In this document: positions 1 to 10,315 of the stretch, in pieces
Layout: every line of letters starts with the position of its first letter
Position numbering within the stretch: the stretch's first letter is position 1
NCBI RefSeq assembly: GCF_009663685.2
Contig: NZ_RCOG02000012.1
Location: 484,056 to 548,055, forward strand
Length of the DNA: 64,000 bases
Reading direction: 5' to 3'
Source of the DNA: Cupriavidus sp. U2
Lineage (GTDB): Bacteria > Pseudomonadota > Gammaproteobacteria > Burkholderiales > Burkholderiaceae
Made by a program: the position numbers and the translations under genes
The notes under the pieces: model-generated
Told to the model about the DNA's origin: nothing
What the model saw: the letters and a program-made list of their open reading frames with translations, nothing else
Database searches by the model: none

Positions 1-336
1 GCCCACGAACCGCTGTGCGATGAACGCGGACAAGCCGGTGCCGAAGATCGACAGCGCCAGGCCGGTGGCTACCTGGTTGGTGGCCAGCACCAGCGCCAGC
101 CACGAAAACAGCGTGGCCATCAGCATGCCGGCCCCAGCGCCGGCGACGAAGCCCAGCAGCGGGGATTGGGTCTGATACCCGACCATGAAGCCGAAGGCGG
201 CGGCCACCAGCATCATGCCTTCGGCACCCAAGTTCAGCACGCCGGCGCGTTCGTTGACCAGCAGGCCCAGCGCGGCCAGCAGCAGCGGGGTGCCGGCGTT
301 GATCGCGGTGGCGATCAGGGGAGCAAGTTGTTCCAT
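1..336 (-). CDS. BMP-type nucleoside/purine ABC transporter permease, second subunit (partial)
   Basis: Integral-membrane subunit of an ABC importer of the BPD_transp_2 family. The N-terminal 112 codons are visible; the rest lies beyond the left edge (family members run to about 300 residues). Reading leftwards from the ATG at 336, the protein is almost entirely hydrophobic and carries the family motif NLGAEGMM near residue 34, followed by further membrane segments. It starts 18 bases after the stop of the other permease, so the two are co-transcribed. In related systems such as YufOPQ the two permeases form a heterodimer that imports nucleosides or purine bases. Substrate here is inferred from family only. 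Confidence 0.85.
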   Translation of the reverse strand, partial: MEQLAPLIATAINAGTPLLLAALGLLVNERAGVLNLGAEGMMLVAAAFGFMVGYQTQSPLLGFVAGAGAGMLMATLFSWLALVLATNQVATGLALSIFGTGLSAFIAQRFVG

Positions 337-354
337 ATTGTTGTCAGCTCCGGA

Positions 355-1441
355 TCAGGCGGCACGCGCACGCCAGCGCAGGTGGTTGTCGATCAGTGTG
401 TCGCAGGCCAGCAGGAAGAACAGCAGCATGCCCTGGAACACCCAGCCCAGCGCCGACGGCAGGCCCAGCCGGGACTGCGCCATTTCGCCGCCGATATAGA
501 ACAGCGACATCACGATGCCGCCGAACACGGCGCCCACCGGATGCAGCCGCCCGACGAAGGCCACGATGATCGCGGTAAAGCCATAGCCGGGCGAGATCGA
601 CGGCAGCAGCTGCCCGATCGGCCCGGTCACCTCGAACGCGCCGGCCAGCCCCGCGAAGGCGCCCGAGATCATCAATGCCGTCCACAGCACGCTGCGCGAC
701 GAGAACCCGGCATAGCGCGCGGCCAGCGGCGCGGTGCCGCCCACCTGCAGGCGGTAGCCGGCAAAGCTGCGGAACACGAACACGGTCATGACGGCCACCA
801 GCGCCAGCATCACGGCAAAGCCCATGTGCAGGCGCGAACCGGGCAGCAGGTTGGGCAGCAGGAACATCGACGAAAACACCTTCGACTGCGGGAAGTTCAT
901 GCCGTTGGGGTCCTTCAGCGGACCGTTGACCACCCACAGCAGCAACTGCTGGGCGATATAGGTCAGCATCAGCGACACCAGGATCTCGTTGGCATTGCAG
1001 CGGTCCTTGAGCAGCGCCGTCAGCGATGCCCACAACATGCCGCCGACGCAGCCGGCCAGCGCGGCCAGCACCAGCACCACCGGGCCGCTCCAGGTGCTGC
1101 CGGGCGTATCGAACCAGAGCACCGTGGCGCCGGCCAGGATGCCGCCGGCAATCAGCTGGCCATCGGCGCCGATATTCCAGACGTTGGCGCGATAGCAGAC
1201 CGAAAGCCCGAGCGCGCACAGCACCAGCGGCACGGTCTTGAGCAGCACCTCGCCAATCGCGCGCTTGTCCTTGAGCGGATCGACCAGGAATACCTTGAGG
1301 CCCGCCACGGGGTCCTTGCCCAGCGCCAGGAACAGCAGCGCGCCGAACAGCAGCGTCAGCACCAGCGCGAACACGGGCGAGGCATAGGCCATCGGGCGCG
1401 ACGGCGCGCCGCGCGGGGCCAGCACAACGGGAGATAGCACT

Positions 1442-1449
<8 letters not shown>
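355..1449 (-). CDS. BMP-type nucleoside/purine ABC transporter permease, first subunit
   Basis: A 364-residue membrane protein of the BPD_transp_2 family, the first of two permeases in this importer. Around ten hydrophobic segments span the length. The motif NIGADGQL near residue 91 corresponds to NLGAEGMM in the partner permease and is diagnostic of the family. Its ATG overlaps the last 8 bases of the ATPase gene, indicating translational coupling. The likely role is the transmembrane pathway for a nucleoside or purine derivative; the purine-catabolism genes at the far right of the window make a purine substrate reasonable but do not prove it. The usual BmpA-type lipoprotein and any linked xanthine dehydrogenase are not visible and may lie off the left edge. 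Confidence 0.88.
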
Positions 1450-3058
<1,609 letters not shown>

Positions 3059-3142
3059 GTGACGACGGCTGTGCGTGGCGCAGCATCGCCGCGAGGCAGG
3101 TCGTCATCATCATGATTGCGTGATGCCCGGAATTTGGGGTGG

Positions 3143-3148
3143 ATTATA
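3143..3148 (-). promoter_or_regulatory. Possible -10 element for the leftward ABC operon
   Basis: On the minus strand this hexamer reads TATAAT, a perfect -10, about 85 bases upstream of the GTG of the ATPase gene. No good -35 hexamer is seen 16 to 18 bases further upstream, so it may need an activator. Inference only. Confidence 0.3.
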
Positions 3149-3245
3149 TAAGTGCGTGGGGGCTGGACGGACCACTTTGGCCCTCCAGCCATGCCCCACA
3201 ACGGGTACCGGGAGGTTGCAAGTCGCGTGCCGGCCACAGCCGCAA

Positions 3246-3285
3246 AGAAAAACCGCCGCGCTGCCGGCTAGGGCAGGGCGGCGGT
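3246..3285 (-). terminator. Rho-independent terminator after the pirin gene
   Basis: Read on the minus strand, ACCGCCGC pairs with GCGGCGGT with an inner CTGCC/GGCAG stem, and the hairpin is followed directly by TTTTTCTTT. It lies 28 bases after the pirin stop codon and ends that leftward transcript. Confidence 0.8.
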
Positions 3286-3313
3286 CAGGGTTGACCCGAA
3301 TCAGTTGTCCGTG

Positions 3314-4222
3314 TCAGGCGGCGCTGGCGGGGATCGTCGCAAACCGGCCGTCTCGGAAATCGGCCAGCGTCTGGTAGATCTGATCCTGCGTGTTCATCAC
3401 GAACGGGCCGTACTGCGCGATGGGCTCGTTCAGCGGCTGGCCCGCGATCAGCAGGAAGCGGGTGTCCTCGTCCGCGGTGACCACCACGCCATCGGACTCG
3501 CCCGCGTTGTCCAGCACGCCCATGCGCTGCGCTTCCACCACCGCGTCGCCGATCGTCACGGCGCCGCGATAGACGTAGACAAACGCGTTATGCCCGGCCG
3601 GCAGGGCCTGCGTGAACGACTGGCCAGCCGGCAGATGCACGTCCAGGTACAGCGGTTCGGTGACCGGACGCGTCACGGCACCGGCCACGCCATGCGAGGC
3701 ACCGGCCAGCACGCGCACCGTGCCGCCCGACGGCAGTGCCACGGTCGGGATTGCCGCCGCCGGCATGTCGCGATACCAGGGCGTGGTCATCTTGTCCGCC
3801 GCCGGCAGGTTCAGCCAGAGCTGGAAACCTTCCATCCGGCCGTCTTCCTGCTCCGGCAATTCCGAGTGCACGACGCCGGAGCCGGCCACCATCCACTGCG
3901 CGCCGCCGTTTTCCAGCAGGCCTTCGTGGCCGGCGCTGTCGCGGTGGCGCATGCGGCCGGCCAGCATGTACGTGATGGTCTCGAAGCCGCGGTGCGGGTG
4001 ATCGGGGAAGCCGCCGATGTAGTCGTCCTTGTTGTCGGTGCCAAAGGCATCGAGCATCAGGAACGGGTCGAGCCGGCGTTGCAGGTTCTGCGTCAGCACG
4101 CGGGTCAGCTTCACGCCGGCGCCGTCAGACGTGGCGATGCCGCGAACCACGCGATCCACGGCGCGCGAACGCTGCACGGTTTCCGTGGCGGTGGCCGGAA
4201 CGGTGGCGATACGGGTGGTCAT
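3314..4222 (-). CDS. Pirin family protein
   Basis: A 302-residue bicupin of the pirin family. The N-terminal domain has the signature HPHRGFET (His75, His77) and VVHSE (His119, Glu121), which together supply the four metal ligands known from human pirin, so a functional Fe site is expected. The C-terminal domain matches the pirin C-terminal fold. Bacterial pirins are variously quercetinases or regulators of central metabolism; the actual substrate cannot be told here. The ATG at 4222 is chosen because GGAGA precedes it by 6 bases; an upstream open frame without such a site was disregarded. The gene stands alone with its own terminator. Confidence 0.9.
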   Translation of the reverse strand: MTTRIATVPATATETVQRSRAVDRVVRGIATSDGAGVKLTRVLTQNLQRRLDPFLMLDAFGTDNKDDYIGGFPDHPHRGFETITYMLAGRMRHRDSAGHEGLLENGGAQWMVAGSGVVHSELPEQEDGRMEGFQLWLNLPAADKMTTPWYRDMPAAAIPTVALPSGGTVRVLAGASHGVAGAVTRPVTEPLYLDVHLPAGQSFTQALPAGHNAFVYVYRGAVTIGDAVVEAQRMGVLDNAGESDGVVVTADEDTRFLLIAGQPLNEPIAQYGPFVMNTQDQIYQTLADFRDGRFATIPASAA

Positions 4223-4442
4223 GTGAAATCTCCAGTTGGGACGGCCTGGAAACCCTGGCTTCCGGCCGTCGTGTCTACCCCCACAATTTAAGGGTTTGGC
4301 GAGAAAGCGGTAGAGGGTCGGCGGGCAACAGATTGTTCTGTAGGTGGAACGAATCGGCGTTGATCGATAGCGTGAATGCAACGAAGCCGGGTTCGGAAAT
4401 TTCGCGCGAAACCGCGTTATTTCGGAGACGGAAACGGTGAAG

Positions 4443-4471
4443 ATGACAGGATCGCAGAAGTTGTGTAGAAT
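4443..4471 (+). promoter_or_regulatory. Candidate sigma-70 promoter of the unassigned 4478-4816 unit
   Basis: ATGACA (4443-4448), a 17-base spacer and TAGAAT (4466-4471) give a good housekeeping promoter. Transcription would start near 4478. No coding gene begins within the next 400 bases. Confidence 0.5.
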
Positions 4472-4477
4472 AGCGGT

Positions 4478-4816
4478 CTCTTTGTCATCCGTTGCCAAAA
4501 ATTGCTGTGGTCGGGGCTGCACCCCGAACCCCGCAATCCGTTGTCTGGCAACGGCCGATTGACCGGCGGCGCCATACCGACACGACATCTGTCGGGCATC
4601 AATCGCCGCCACTGGCCAACCTTTCCGGGTTGCGCCGCTCCTGCGGGTTTGGGCTTCATGCCTGGACCCCATCAATCGGGTGTTTCGCCGGTCTCCACGC
4701 CGGTGCCGCACCCAATAGTCCGTCCGCTGGCAATCGTGCCGGTCATGGCGGCAAGGCAATCTGAACCAGGGCCCCGGCGGGCACCCCATCGACATTTCCG
4801 CCGGCCCTTTTGTTTT
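4478..4816 (+). ncRNA. Candidate small RNA or attenuator leader of unknown family
   Basis: The region between the pirin and the ABC importer has no credible gene. It does have a good promoter at its left end and a terminator hairpin with a T-rich tail at its right end, enclosing about 340 bases rich in short complementary segments (for example GGGGCTGCACCCC near 4508 and CCGGTCTCCACGCCGG near 4690). I compared it from memory with RNase P RNA, tmRNA, SRP RNA, 6S RNA and the FMN, TPP, cobalamin, glycine and SAH riboswitches and saw no signature match. It could be a stand-alone RNA, or a leader that ends transcription before the downstream importer unless a signal intervenes. Confidence 0.3.
4769..4816 (+). 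terminator. Terminator-like hairpin upstream of the quaternary-amine ABC operon
   Basis: GGGCC and GGCGG (4769-4780, two-base bulge) pair with CCGCC and GGCCC (4798-4807), followed by TTTTGTTTT. It precedes the first importer gene by 80 bases, an arrangement seen both at RNA genes and at transcription attenuators. Confidence 0.55.
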
Positions 4817-4841
4817 CCGCATCCGGGATGTGGTGATTCAT

Positions 4842-4865
4842 GCATTTGCATTGGCATTGGCATGG
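4842..4865 (+). repeat. Imperfect tandem hexamer GCATTG, four copies
   Basis: GCATTT, GCATTG, GCATTG and GCATGG lie head to tail, ending 17 bases before the GGAGAGGGG ribosome site of the first importer gene. Short tandem arrays in this position can alter promoter spacing if copy number slips, but four imperfect copies is few. Confidence 0.6.
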
Positions 4866-4895
4866 TTGGCCGCCCCGGGGTTGGAGAGGGGAAAT

Positions 4896-5612
4896 ATGTC
4901 AAAACGAACCATCCGGGCGTTGGCCTGGGGGGGCGTCGTTGCCGTTGCGGTGGCCGGACTGGTCGCGTGGATCGGCGTTGACGTCATCCATCAGTACCAG
5001 GACCGCCTGTTCTACGACGTGGCCGACCATCTGCGCCTGGTGGCGATCTCGATGGCACTGGCCCTGCTGACCGGCGTGCCGGCCGGCATCGCGCTGAGCC
5101 GCCCGTGCATGCGCCGCTGGGCCGACCGGCTCATGCAGGTCTTCAACATCGGCAATACCGTGCCGTCGCTGGCGGTACTGGCCCTGGCGCTGGCCGTGCT
5201 GGGCATCGGCGAGCGTCCGGCGATCCTGGCGCTGTGGCTGGCCTCGCTGCTGCCGATCGTACGCAATACGTACGAAGGGCTGCGCACCGTGTCGCCCGCC
5301 CTCAAGGAAGCCGCGCGGGGCATCGGCATGACGCCGTGCCAGCGCCTGGTGCGCGTGGAACTGCCCAACGCGCTGCCCGTGATCCTGGCCGGCGTGCGCA
5401 TCAGCCTGGTGATCAACGTGGGCACCGTGCCGCTGTCGTTCCTGATCGGCGCGAACAGCCTGGGCGAACTGATTTTCCCGGGCATCTACCTGAACAACCA
5501 GCCGTTGCTGTTGCTGGGCGCCGCCGCTACCGCGCTGCTGGCCCTGGTGCTGGACGCGCTGTTCGCCGCCGCCGGCCAGATCTACCTGCGGCGCCGCGGG
5601 CTGGCGCAGTGA
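4896..5612 (+). CDS. Quaternary-amine (choline/glycine betaine type) ABC transporter permease
   Basis: A 238-residue inner-membrane permease of the OpuCB/YehW group. After an N-terminal membrane segment it has the binding-protein-dependent permease core with the EAA-loop sequence LKEAARGIGMTPCQR near residue 138, the site that contacts the ATPase. It is followed within 8 bases by the substrate-binding protein and then by a second permease and the ATPase, so the four form one importer operon. The ATG at 4896 is preferred because GGAGAGGGG lies just upstream; an in-frame ATG 66 bases earlier lacks a ribosome site and overlaps the hexamer repeat. The hairpin at 4769-4816 may control entry of transcription into this operon. 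Confidence 0.9.
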   Translation: MSKRTIRALAWGGVVAVAVAGLVAWIGVDVIHQYQDRLFYDVADHLRLVAISMALALLTGVPAGIALSRPCMRRWADRLMQVFNIGNTVPSLAVLALALAVLGIGERPAILALWLASLLPIVRNTYEGLRTVSPALKEAARGIGMTPCQRLVRVELPNALPVILAGVRISLVINVGTVPLSFLIGANSLGELIFPGIYLNNQPLLLLGAAATALLALVLDALFAAAGQIYLRRRGLAQ

Positions 5613-5620
5613 GGAATCGT

Positions 5621-6562
5621 ATGAAATCCAAATCCGTGAATCGTCTGGTGGAAGGCCGCGTGTTCTGGCTGGCCGCCGCCATCGGCATCGCGCTGGCCGC
5701 GCTGCTGCTGACCACGGCCCCGGCGCGCGCGCAGGAAGGCGCGGGCCCGGTGCGGGTGGGCGGCAAGAACTTCACCGAGCAGCTGATCCTGTCGTCGATG
5801 ACCACGCAGTACCTGAAGGCCAAGGGCATCGACACGACGCTGACCTCGGGGCTGGGCAGCACGCTCATGCGCCAGGCGCTGGAATCGGGCCAGCTCGACG
5901 TGGTGTGGGACTACACCGGCACCGCGCTGATCGTGTTCAATAAGGTCGAGGAAAAGCTCGACGGCCCGGAAAGCTACAAGCGCGTGAAGACGCTCGATGC
6001 CGCGAAGGGCCTGGTCTGGCTCGATGCCTCGCAGGTCAACAACACCTACGCATTTGCCATGCCGAAGGAGCGCGCCGGCGATATCCGCACGCTGTCGGCC
6101 TATGCCGAGAAAATGCGCGCCGAGGGCGAGAGCACGAAGCATCCGCTGGCCGTGGACATGGAATTCGCCGCGCGCCCCGACGGCCTGGAGCCGCTGAAGG
6201 CCGCGTACAAGCTGCCGTTCACGCGCAAGGACGTGATCCAGCTCGATCCGGGCCTGGTCTACACCGCGCTCAAGAACAACCAGGTGGACCTGGGGCTGGT
6301 CTACACGACCGATGGCCGCGTGAAGGGCTTCGACCTCGTCCTGCTGGAGGACGACCTGCATTACTTCCCGCCGTACAACGCGGTGCCGGTGGTGCGCCGC
6401 GCCGTGCTCGACGCGTATCCGCAACTGGGCGGGCTGCTCAACGCGCTGGCAGCAAAGCTCGACAACGCGGCGATGACCGACATGAACTACAAGGTCGACA
6501 TCGACCAGCAACCCGTGGACAAGGTGGCAGGCGACTTCCTGCGCAGCCACGGCCTGATCTGA
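5621..6562 (+). CDS. Quaternary-amine ABC transporter substrate-binding protein (OpuCC/OsmX type)
   Basis: A 313-residue periplasmic binding protein of the OpuAC family. A signal peptide with a long hydrophobic core ends around ALLLTTAPARAQ (near residue 38). The mature protein begins with VRVGGKNFTEQLILS, the hallmark of choline/betaine/carnitine binders of the ProX-like OpuC group, and continues with WDYTGTALI and LGLVYTTDGR typical of the same group. It sits between the two permease genes with gaps of 8 and 10 bases. Ligand could be choline, glycine betaine, carnitine or a related compound; the sequence does not decide which. Confidence 0.9.
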   Translation: MKSKSVNRLVEGRVFWLAAAIGIALAALLLTTAPARAQEGAGPVRVGGKNFTEQLILSSMTTQYLKAKGIDTTLTSGLGSTLMRQALESGQLDVVWDYTGTALIVFNKVEEKLDGPESYKRVKTLDAAKGLVWLDASQVNNTYAFAMPKERAGDIRTLSAYAEKMRAEGESTKHPLAVDMEFAARPDGLEPLKAAYKLPFTRKDVIQLDPGLVYTALKNNQVDLGLVYTTDGRVKGFDLVLLEDDLHYFPPYNAVPVVRRAVLDAYPQLGGLLNALAAKLDNAAMTDMNYKVDIDQQPVDKVAGDFLRSHGLI

Positions 6563-6572
6563 GGAGTGCCGC

Positions 6573-7223
6573 ATGGATCTGCTGACTTACCTTCACCATA
6601 GCTGGCCGACACTGCTGCGGCTCACCGGCGAGCATCTCGCGCTGGTGGGCTCCGCGGTGGGCATGGCCATCGTGATCGGGGTGCCGCTGGGCATCCTGAT
6701 CACCCGCCACCGTTTTCTGGCCACGCCGTTGCTGGCGCTGGCCACCGTGGTGCTGACGCTGCCGTCGATCGCGCTGTTCGGGCTGATGATCCCGATCTTC
6801 GCGCGCTTCGGCCACGCGCTGGGCTACGTGCCGGCCGTGACGGCGGTGTTCCTGTACTCGCTGCTGCCGATCATGCGCAACACGTACACCGCGCTGACCC
6901 ATATCGATGACGGCATCCAGGAAGCGGGGCGCGGCATCGGCATGACCACGTGGCAGCGCATGCGCCTGGTGGACCTGCCGCTGGCCGTGCCCGTGATCCT
7001 GGGCGGCGTGCGCACGGCGGTGGTCATGAATATTGGCGTGGCCACCATTGCCGCCATCATCGGCGCCGGTGGCCTGGGCGTGCTGATCCTGCAGGCGATC
7101 AGCCAGAGCAACATGAGCAAGCTTGCCGTGGGCGCCGTTCTCGTGAGCCTGCTCGCCATCGTGGCCGACGTCGCGCTGCAAAGCCTGCAGCGTGCCCTGA
7201 CACCGAAAGGAATCCGACAATGA
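6573..7223 (+). CDS. Quaternary-amine ABC transporter second permease
   Basis: A 216-residue membrane protein, paralogous to the permease at 4896. It carries the coupling-loop sequence EAGRGIGMTTWQR near residue 115 and five to six hydrophobic helices. The two permeases would form the heterodimeric channel of the importer. The start is the ATG at 6573, after GAGGAG, and its stop codon overlaps the ATPase start (ATGA at 7220-7223), showing translational coupling. Confidence 0.9.
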   Translation: MDLLTYLHHSWPTLLRLTGEHLALVGSAVGMAIVIGVPLGILITRHRFLATPLLALATVVLTLPSIALFGLMIPIFARFGHALGYVPAVTAVFLYSLLPIMRNTYTALTHIDDGIQEAGRGIGMTTWQRMRLVDLPLAVPVILGGVRTAVVMNIGVATIAAIIGAGGLGVLILQAISQSNMSKLAVGAVLVSLLAIVADVALQSLQRALTPKGIRQ

Positions 7224-8440
7224 TCGAACTCGACAAACTCACCAAGGCCTTCCCGCAGAAGGACGGCACCGAAGTGCGCGCCGTCAACGAGGTCAGCATG
7301 ACCGTGCCGCGCGGCGAGATCTGCGTGTTCCTGGGGCCGTCAGGCTGCGGCAAGACCACCACGCTGAAGATGATCAACCGGCTGATCCAGCCGACGTCGG
7401 GCACAGTGCGCATCGACGGCGAGGACACCACCGGCATCGACGGCGTCACGCTGCGCCGCAAGATCGGCTACGTGATCCAGCAGATCGGCCTGTTCCCGAA
7501 CATGACCATCGAAGAAAACATCATGGTCGTGCCGCGCCTGCTGGGCTGGAACAAGAAGCAATGCCGCGAACGGGCGCGCGAGCTGATCCGCATGGTGCAG
7601 CTGGACCCGGACAAGATGCTCAAACGCTATCCGCGCGAGCTGTCCGGCGGACAACAGCAGCGGATCGGCGTGATTCGCGCGCTGGCCGCCGACGCGCCCG
7701 TGCTGCTGATGGACGAGCCGTTCGGCGCGGTGGATCCGATCAACCGCGAGAGCATCCAGAACGAGTTTTTCCAGATGCAGCGCCAGTTGGGCAAGACCGT
7801 GATCATGGTGTCGCACGATATCGACGAGGCCATCAAGCTGGGCGACAAGGTGGCCGTGTTCCGCGCCGGCCGGCTGGTGCAGTTCGACCATCCCGACGCG
7901 CTGCTGGCCCATCCGGCCGACGACTTCGTGCAGGCCTTCGTGGGCCACGACAACACGCTCAAGCGCCTGCTGCTGGTGCGCGCCGGCGACGCGGCCACGC
8001 TGCCGCCTAGCTGCCGCCCCGACATGACGCTGGCCGAAGCGTTCGGCGTGATGGACGATGCCGACGTGCGCCACCTGCCCGTGGTGGACGACGCCCAGCG
8101 CGCGCTGGGCTACGTGACGCGCCGCGACGTGCGCAACGCGCTGGCCAAGGGCGGCCAGTGCGCGGACGTGATGCGCCAGTTCACCACCACGGCCGCATTC
8201 GACGAGCACCTGCGCATCGTGCTGTCTCGCATGTACCAGCACAACACGAGCTGGCTGCCGGTGATCGACGGGGACGGCGTCTACCTGGGCGAAGTCACGC
8301 AGGAATCGATTGCCGACTACCTGAGCTCGGGCCGCTCGCGCGGCACCGCGCCGGTGATCCAGCCGCCCGCCAGTTCGCCGGTGACGACGATCGGGCCGGC
8401 GCCCGTAGTGGCGCCGCAGAAGGATCGTGTTGCGGCTTGA
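7220..8440 (+). CDS. Quaternary-amine ABC transporter ATPase with CBS domains
   Basis: A 406-residue ATPase of the ProV/OpuCA type. Walker A GPSGCGKTT lies at residues 39-47, the signature LSGGQQQR near 140 and Walker B VLLMDEPFG near 160. After the ATPase domain a pair of CBS motifs (about residues 265-375, including DVRHLPVVDDAQRALGYV and SWLPVIDGDGVYLGEV) is present; in OpuA-type importers such domains sense ionic strength or cyclic di-AMP, so activity may respond to osmotic state. It ends with an Ala/Pro/Val-rich tail. It is the last gene of the operon, followed by a strong terminator. Confidence 0.92.
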   Translation: MIELDKLTKAFPQKDGTEVRAVNEVSMTVPRGEICVFLGPSGCGKTTTLKMINRLIQPTSGTVRIDGEDTTGIDGVTLRRKIGYVIQQIGLFPNMTIEENIMVVPRLLGWNKKQCRERARELIRMVQLDPDKMLKRYPRELSGGQQQRIGVIRALAADAPVLLMDEPFGAVDPINRESIQNEFFQMQRQLGKTVIMVSHDIDEAIKLGDKVAVFRAGRLVQFDHPDALLAHPADDFVQAFVGHDNTLKRLLLVRAGDAATLPPSCRPDMTLAEAFGVMDDADVRHLPVVDDAQRALGYVTRRDVRNALAKGGQCADVMRQFTTTAAFDEHLRIVLSRMYQHNTSWLPVIDGDGVYLGEVTQESIADYLSSGRSRGTAPVIQPPASSPVTTIGPAPVVAPQKDRVAA

Positions 8441-8466
8441 ACGGCAAGCGCATCCCTCACGACACC

Positions 8467-8505
8467 ATAAAAAAACGGCCGCTCGTCACAGAGCGGCCGT
8501 TTTTC
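8467..8505. terminator. Bidirectional terminator between convergent operons
   Basis: ACGGCCGCTC pairs with GAGCGGCCGT, with a run of A before and T after, so the hairpin serves the rightward ABC operon and the leftward dehydrogenase gene. Confidence 0.85.
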
Positions 8506-8524
8506 ATTCATCCAGCAAAACCGA

Positions 8525-10102
8525 TCACGCGTGGCCCAGTTCGCCGTCCTTCAGGCGCCACACATTCAGCGGATTGCCGTCCTTCAGCGCGTCCGGCAGC
8601 AGGTCGGCCGGGAAGTTCTGGTAGCAGACCGGACGCAGGAAGCGGTCCAGCGCCGTGGTGCCCACCGACGTGGTGCGCGTGTCCGAGGTGGCCGGGAACG
8701 GGCCGCCGTGGACCATCGCGAAGCACACTTCCACGCCGGTCGGGAAGCCGTTGAACAGGATACGGCCCACCTTGCGCTCCAGGGCCGGCAGCAGCCTGGC
8801 GGCAATGGCATGGTCGCCGGCATCGGCCTGGACCGTGGCAGTCAGCTGCCCTTCGAGGATGCGGGTGACATCCACCAGCGCGTCGGCGTCCTTGCAGACC
8901 ACCAGCACGGTGGACGGGCCGAACACTTCGGCATGCATGCGGTGGTCGGCCACGAACTTGTCGGCCGACGTTTCGAAGAACACCGGGCGGGCCTGGTTCG
9001 GGCCCGTGGCGTCCACGCCGCAGGCGGCGCGGGTCAGGCCCGAGATTTCCGACAGCTGGGCCACGCCACGCTCGAAGGCGGCGTGGATGCCCGGCGTCAG
9101 CATGGTGGCGGCCGGCTTGCCGGTCAGCGCGCCATGCGCCGCGGCGCGGAATGTCTCCAGCGCCGGGCCTTCGATGGCCAGCAGCAGGCCCGGGTTCGTG
9201 CAGAACTGGCCCACGCCCATCACCAGCGAATCGACCAGGTCGCGGGCGATCTGCTCGCCGCGGGCGGCCAGCGCCTCGGGCAGCAGGTACACCGGGTTGA
9301 TGCTGCTCATTTCGGCGTAGACGGGGATCGGCACCGGGCGGCTGTTGGCCACGTTCATCAGGGCCAGGCCGCCGGCGCGCGAACCCGTGAAGCCCACGGC
9401 CTGGATGACCGGGTGCGCCACCAGCGCCGTGCCGATGGCGTTGCCCACCCCTTGCACCAGCGAGAACACGCCTTCGGGCAGGCCAGCATCGGCCACGGCC
9501 TTCTGGATCACGCGGCCCACCAGTTCCGACGTGCCCGGGTGTGCCGGGTGTGCCTTGGCGATGACCGGGCAGCCAGCGGCCAGCGCCGAGGCGGTGTCGC
9601 CACCGGCCACCGAGAAGGCCAGCGGGAAGTTGCTGGCGCCAAACACGGCCACCGGGCCGATGGCGATGCGCTGCATGCGCAGGTCGGGGCGCGGTGGGGT
9701 GCGCTCGGGCAGGGCGCTGTCGAGTGTGGCATCTTGCCAGCGGCCATCGCGCAGCACGCGTGCGAACAGCCTCAGCTGACCGGCGGTGCGGCCGCGTTCG
9801 CCTTGGAGGCGGGCGATCGGCAGGGCGGTTTCCAGATGCGCGCGCTGGATCAGGGCGTCGCCCAGGGCCTCCAGCCCGGCGGCGATCGATTCCAGGAATG
9901 TGGCGCGTTGCTCGGGGGACGTGGCGCGATAGGTGTCGAACGCGGCTTCGGCCAGCGCGCAGGCACGGTCTACATCGGCCGAGGTGCTGCCCTGGTAGGC
10001 CGGTTCGAGGCTTTCGCCCGTGGCCGGATTGATGCCGTAAAAGGTGGTTTCGGTGCCGCGAACGGCAGAGGCGCCGATCAGCATTTCGCCAGTCATCGTC
10101 AT
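8525..10102 (-). CDS. Alpha-ketoglutarate semialdehyde (2,5-dioxovalerate) dehydrogenase
   Basis: A 525-residue NAD(P)-dependent aldehyde dehydrogenase of the KGSADH class, which oxidises 2,5-dioxopentanoate to 2-oxoglutarate, the last step of oxidative pentose, hexarate and hydroxyproline catabolism. Seen in the sequence: [20 protein letters not shown] in the cofactor domain, the general-base Glu in [15 protein letters not shown], and the catalytic Cys in VGQFCTNPG. Length and the [10 protein letters not shown] opening fit the group. The ATG at 10102 has AGGA upstream; a second ATG six bases later is possible. It is divergent in role but adjacent to a GntR gene and to gudD, which places it in D-glucarate/galactarate use. 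Tandem palindromes at 10235-10254 lie in its upstream region. Confidence 0.9.
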   Translation of the reverse strand: MTMTGEMLIGASAVRGTETTFYGINPATGESLEPAYQGSTSADVDRACALAEAAFDTYRATSPEQRATFLESIAAGLEALGDALIQRAHLETALPIARLQGERGRTAGQLRLFARVLRDGRWQDATLDSALPERTPPRPDLRMQRIAIGPVAVFGASNFPLAFSVAGGDTASALAAGCPVIAKAHPAHPGTSELVGRVIQKAVADAGLPEGVFSLVQGVGNAIGTALVAHPVIQAVGFTGSRAGGLALMNVANSRPVPIPVYAEMSSINPVYLLPEALAARGEQIARDLVDSLVMGVGQFCTNPGLLLAIEGPALETFRAAAHGALTGKPAATMLTPGIHAAFERGVAQLSEISGLTRAACGVDATGPNQARPVFFETSADKFVADHRMHAEVFGPSTVLVVCKDADALVDVTRILEGQLTATVQADAGDHAIAARLLPALERKVGRILFNGFPTGVEVCFAMVHGGPFPATSDTRTTSVGTTALDRFLRPVCYQNFPADLLPDALKDGNPLNVWRLKDGELGHA

Positions 10103-10234
10103 GATCTTGGGTCCTGCGGGAAATTGGGAAAGGAAGGCCAGAACACCGTCACGCAGGGCAAAGGCAGCCAGGGGTGGCTGTCATGAGTGTGCCTGCCGCA
10201 GTGCGTCTCGCCGTGGAAATGTTGTCAAGCCATC

Positions 10235-10254
10235 GTCGTAAGACATCATATGAC
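10235..10254. promoter_or_regulatory. Tandem operator-like palindromes upstream of the dehydrogenase
   Basis: GTCGTAAGAC (10235-10244) fits the palindrome GTCnTAnGAC exactly; the abutting ATCATATGAC (10245-10254) differs at one position. The same element occurs upstream of the GntR/gudD pair and of the porin at 42625, so it is proposed as the binding site of the local GntR regulator. Confidence 0.5.
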
Positions 10255-10315
10255 ATTGCGGGGCGCCTAGCAACCGCGTCGCCTGCCGGGGAAACGGTCA
10301 GGCGATGCACGGGGT

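Noticed and set aside
166..1437. A 423-codon plus-strand open frame over the ABC permeases
   Set aside because: Low-complexity Gln/His/Arg composition and exact opposition to real permease genes; no homology recognised.
4492..4764. Open frames of 90 and 159 codons in the pirin-importer gap
   Set aside because: No ribosome site and no recognisable protein pattern; they run through the stems of the candidate RNA. They could not be excluded absolutely, but an RNA reading fits the promoter and terminator better.
4478..4816. Known riboswitch or stable RNA identity for this segment
   Set aside because: I looked for signatures of RNase P RNA, tmRNA, SRP RNA, 6S RNA, and FMN, TPP, cobalamin, glycine and SAH riboswitches; none was present, so no family is claimed.
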